Source: Gammaproteobacteria bacterium (GTDB taxonomy: Bacteria; Pseudomonadota; Gammaproteobacteria; Enterobacterales; Psychrobiaceae). Taken from it: a stretch of 6,771 bases of DNA. Below are positions 5,913-6,771 of the stretch, one piece after another. Each line of letters starts with the position of its first letter. Position 1 is the stretch's first letter. The notes beneath the pieces were generated by a model. That model saw only the letters and a list, made by a program, of their open reading frames with translations, did no database searches and was not told the origin of the DNA. The stretch lies in the NCBI GenBank assembly GCA_013214885.1, contig JABSRS010000190.1, positions 1 through 6,771 of the forward strand, given 5' to 3'. A program made the translations under genes and the position numbers.

Positions 5913-6761
5913 TTAGTGCAGAAGGCTGTAGAGTTTACGACGGAAATTTGCGGCTAACGCGTCACCAGCAGGTAGTGCAGCGATGATATCTAGATAACGT
6001 TTTTTAGCATCTTCGAAATTTAAGTCCTGCAATAATATGGTAAAAATGATCGTCAATGCATCTTCACTGCGATTAGCTTGTGAGTAATTTATTGCTAGTT
6101 GTAATTTAAGATGATTATCTTCAGGCGTGGCGGCTAATTGTTGCTCTAACGCTTTGATTTCTGGTGATTGACCCGCTTCTTGCGCAAGCTCAAGCAATGA
6201 AACCAAACGTTGGTACCCTGCCCCCTTATCTTCTAGCGCAAAACCTTCAAGTAAACTACTGGCTTGAGGGAGCTGACCTAACTTAATTAATACTTCAATA
6301 TAACAACTTTTGATATCGACACGCTTATCATCAAGTTCGACAGCTTGTTTGATTACACGATAAATATCATTAATATCAGCATCATCATTTAATAACATAG
6401 CGCTAGCTTGGATTAATAGTTCTTCTTCTGGTTTCGGTAAGTACTTGGCGATCATTTCACGCACTTGCTCGATTGGCACGACTCCAGTACTACCATCGAT
6501 TGGTTGTCCAGCGCGGATTAAAACCAGCGTTGGTACTGATGTTACACCAAACTGAGTTGCAATTTGGCCCTGAGCATCACAATCAACACGCGCAAACACA
6601 ATTTTATCGGCCAATTCGATTGCTAACTGCCGTAATTGCTCTGACATTGGGATACTTTGAGTATCACGCGGTGAATACAGCTCCACCAATATCAACTGTT
6701 CAGGCTGTTGTAATAAGACTTGTTGGAAGTTATCTGGTGTTATTTCGACAATGTTGATCAT
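5913..6761 (-). CDS. cnoX: Thioredoxin-like co-chaperone CnoX (YbbN)
   Basis: This 282-residue cytosolic protein matches YbbN/CnoX of enterics (284 residues) in length and order. A thioredoxin fold spans about 1-108 and includes the cis-proline segment FGVTSVPTLVLI (71-82, Pro77) and GQPIDG (85-90). A helical TPR-like domain follows from about 112 to 282, ending GDALAANFRRKLYSLLH, very close to the enteric C-terminus. In the family, CnoX is a stress-linked holdase that protects proteins from oxidation and passes them to GroEL and DnaK. The active-site loop YSPRDTQSIPM (29-39) has no cysteine: Ser36 sits where E. coli CnoX has the Cys of its SxxC motif. Cys61 in VDCD, also present in E. coli, is retained. 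The ATG at 6761 is preceded by AGGA (6768-6771) at a six-base spacing. The promoter lies outside the window, and no intrinsic terminator is visible before the transposase unit. Confidence 0.93.
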   Translation of the reverse strand: MINIVEITPDNFQQVLLQQPEQLILVELYSPRDTQSIPMSEQLRQLAIELADKIVFARVDCDAQGQIATQFGVTSVPTLVLIRAGQPIDGSTGVVPIEQVREMIAKYLPKPEEELLIQASAMLLNDDADINDIYRVIKQAVELDDKRVDIKSCYIEVLIKLGQLPQASSLLEGFALEDKGAGYQRLVSLLELAQEAGQSPEIKALEQQLAATPEDNHLKLQLAINYSQANRSEDALTIIFTILLQDLNFEDAKKRYLDIIAALPAGDALAANFRRKLYSLLH

Positions 6762-6771
6762 GTTGGTTCCT

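Noticed and set aside
6473..6757. Plus-strand open frame of 94 codons opposite cnoX
   Set aside because: It is antisense to the conserved thioredoxin domain of cnoX and has no motif of its own.

Overview
The window reads as a chromosomal segment of a marine-type gammaproteobacterium, probably an Alteromonadales relative near Shewanella. This is inferred from the CheV, SulP, SprT, EndA and CnoX (YbbN) sequences, the SprT-EndA adjacency also seen in enterics, and the moderately AT-rich composition. The genus cannot be fixed from sequence reading alone.

Layout. Positions 1-408 hold the 3' end of a cheV-type chemotaxis gene (receiver domain only), closed by a strong intrinsic terminator at 443-477. 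Positions 561-2090 encode a SulP-family anion transporter with a C-terminal STAS domain, again followed by a clear terminator (2113-2140). Next comes a forward run: a secreted, pyroglutamyl-peptidase-like protein (2190-3383), sprT (3361-3846, overlapping the previous gene by 23 bases), and the secreted endonuclease I gene endA (3931-4641, TTG start). On the minus strand lie a Y1/HUH-family REP-associated-type transposase (4823-5815) and cnoX/ybbN (5913-6761). cnoX therefore converges on endA with the transposase inserted between them. No gene-free stretch exceeds 300 bases.

The most distinctive structure is the transposase unit. It is bracketed by a 14-base inverted repeat, TGGGACAGACATAA at 4628-4641 and the complement of TGGGACAGGCATAA at 5893-5906, giving a candidate element of 1279 bp. 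The left copy covers the last four sense codons of endA and its stop codon, so the element's end appears to encode the C-terminus of the nuclease.

Three proteins lack residues expected at their active sites. The pyroglutamyl-peptidase-like protein has Ser where the catalytic Cys should be, the transposase has Ile where the usual catalytic Tyr aligns, and the CnoX thioredoxin domain has no cysteine in its active-site loop. Most of the window is otherwise ordinary core chromosome, and I do not see a defence system, CRISPR array or RNA gene.
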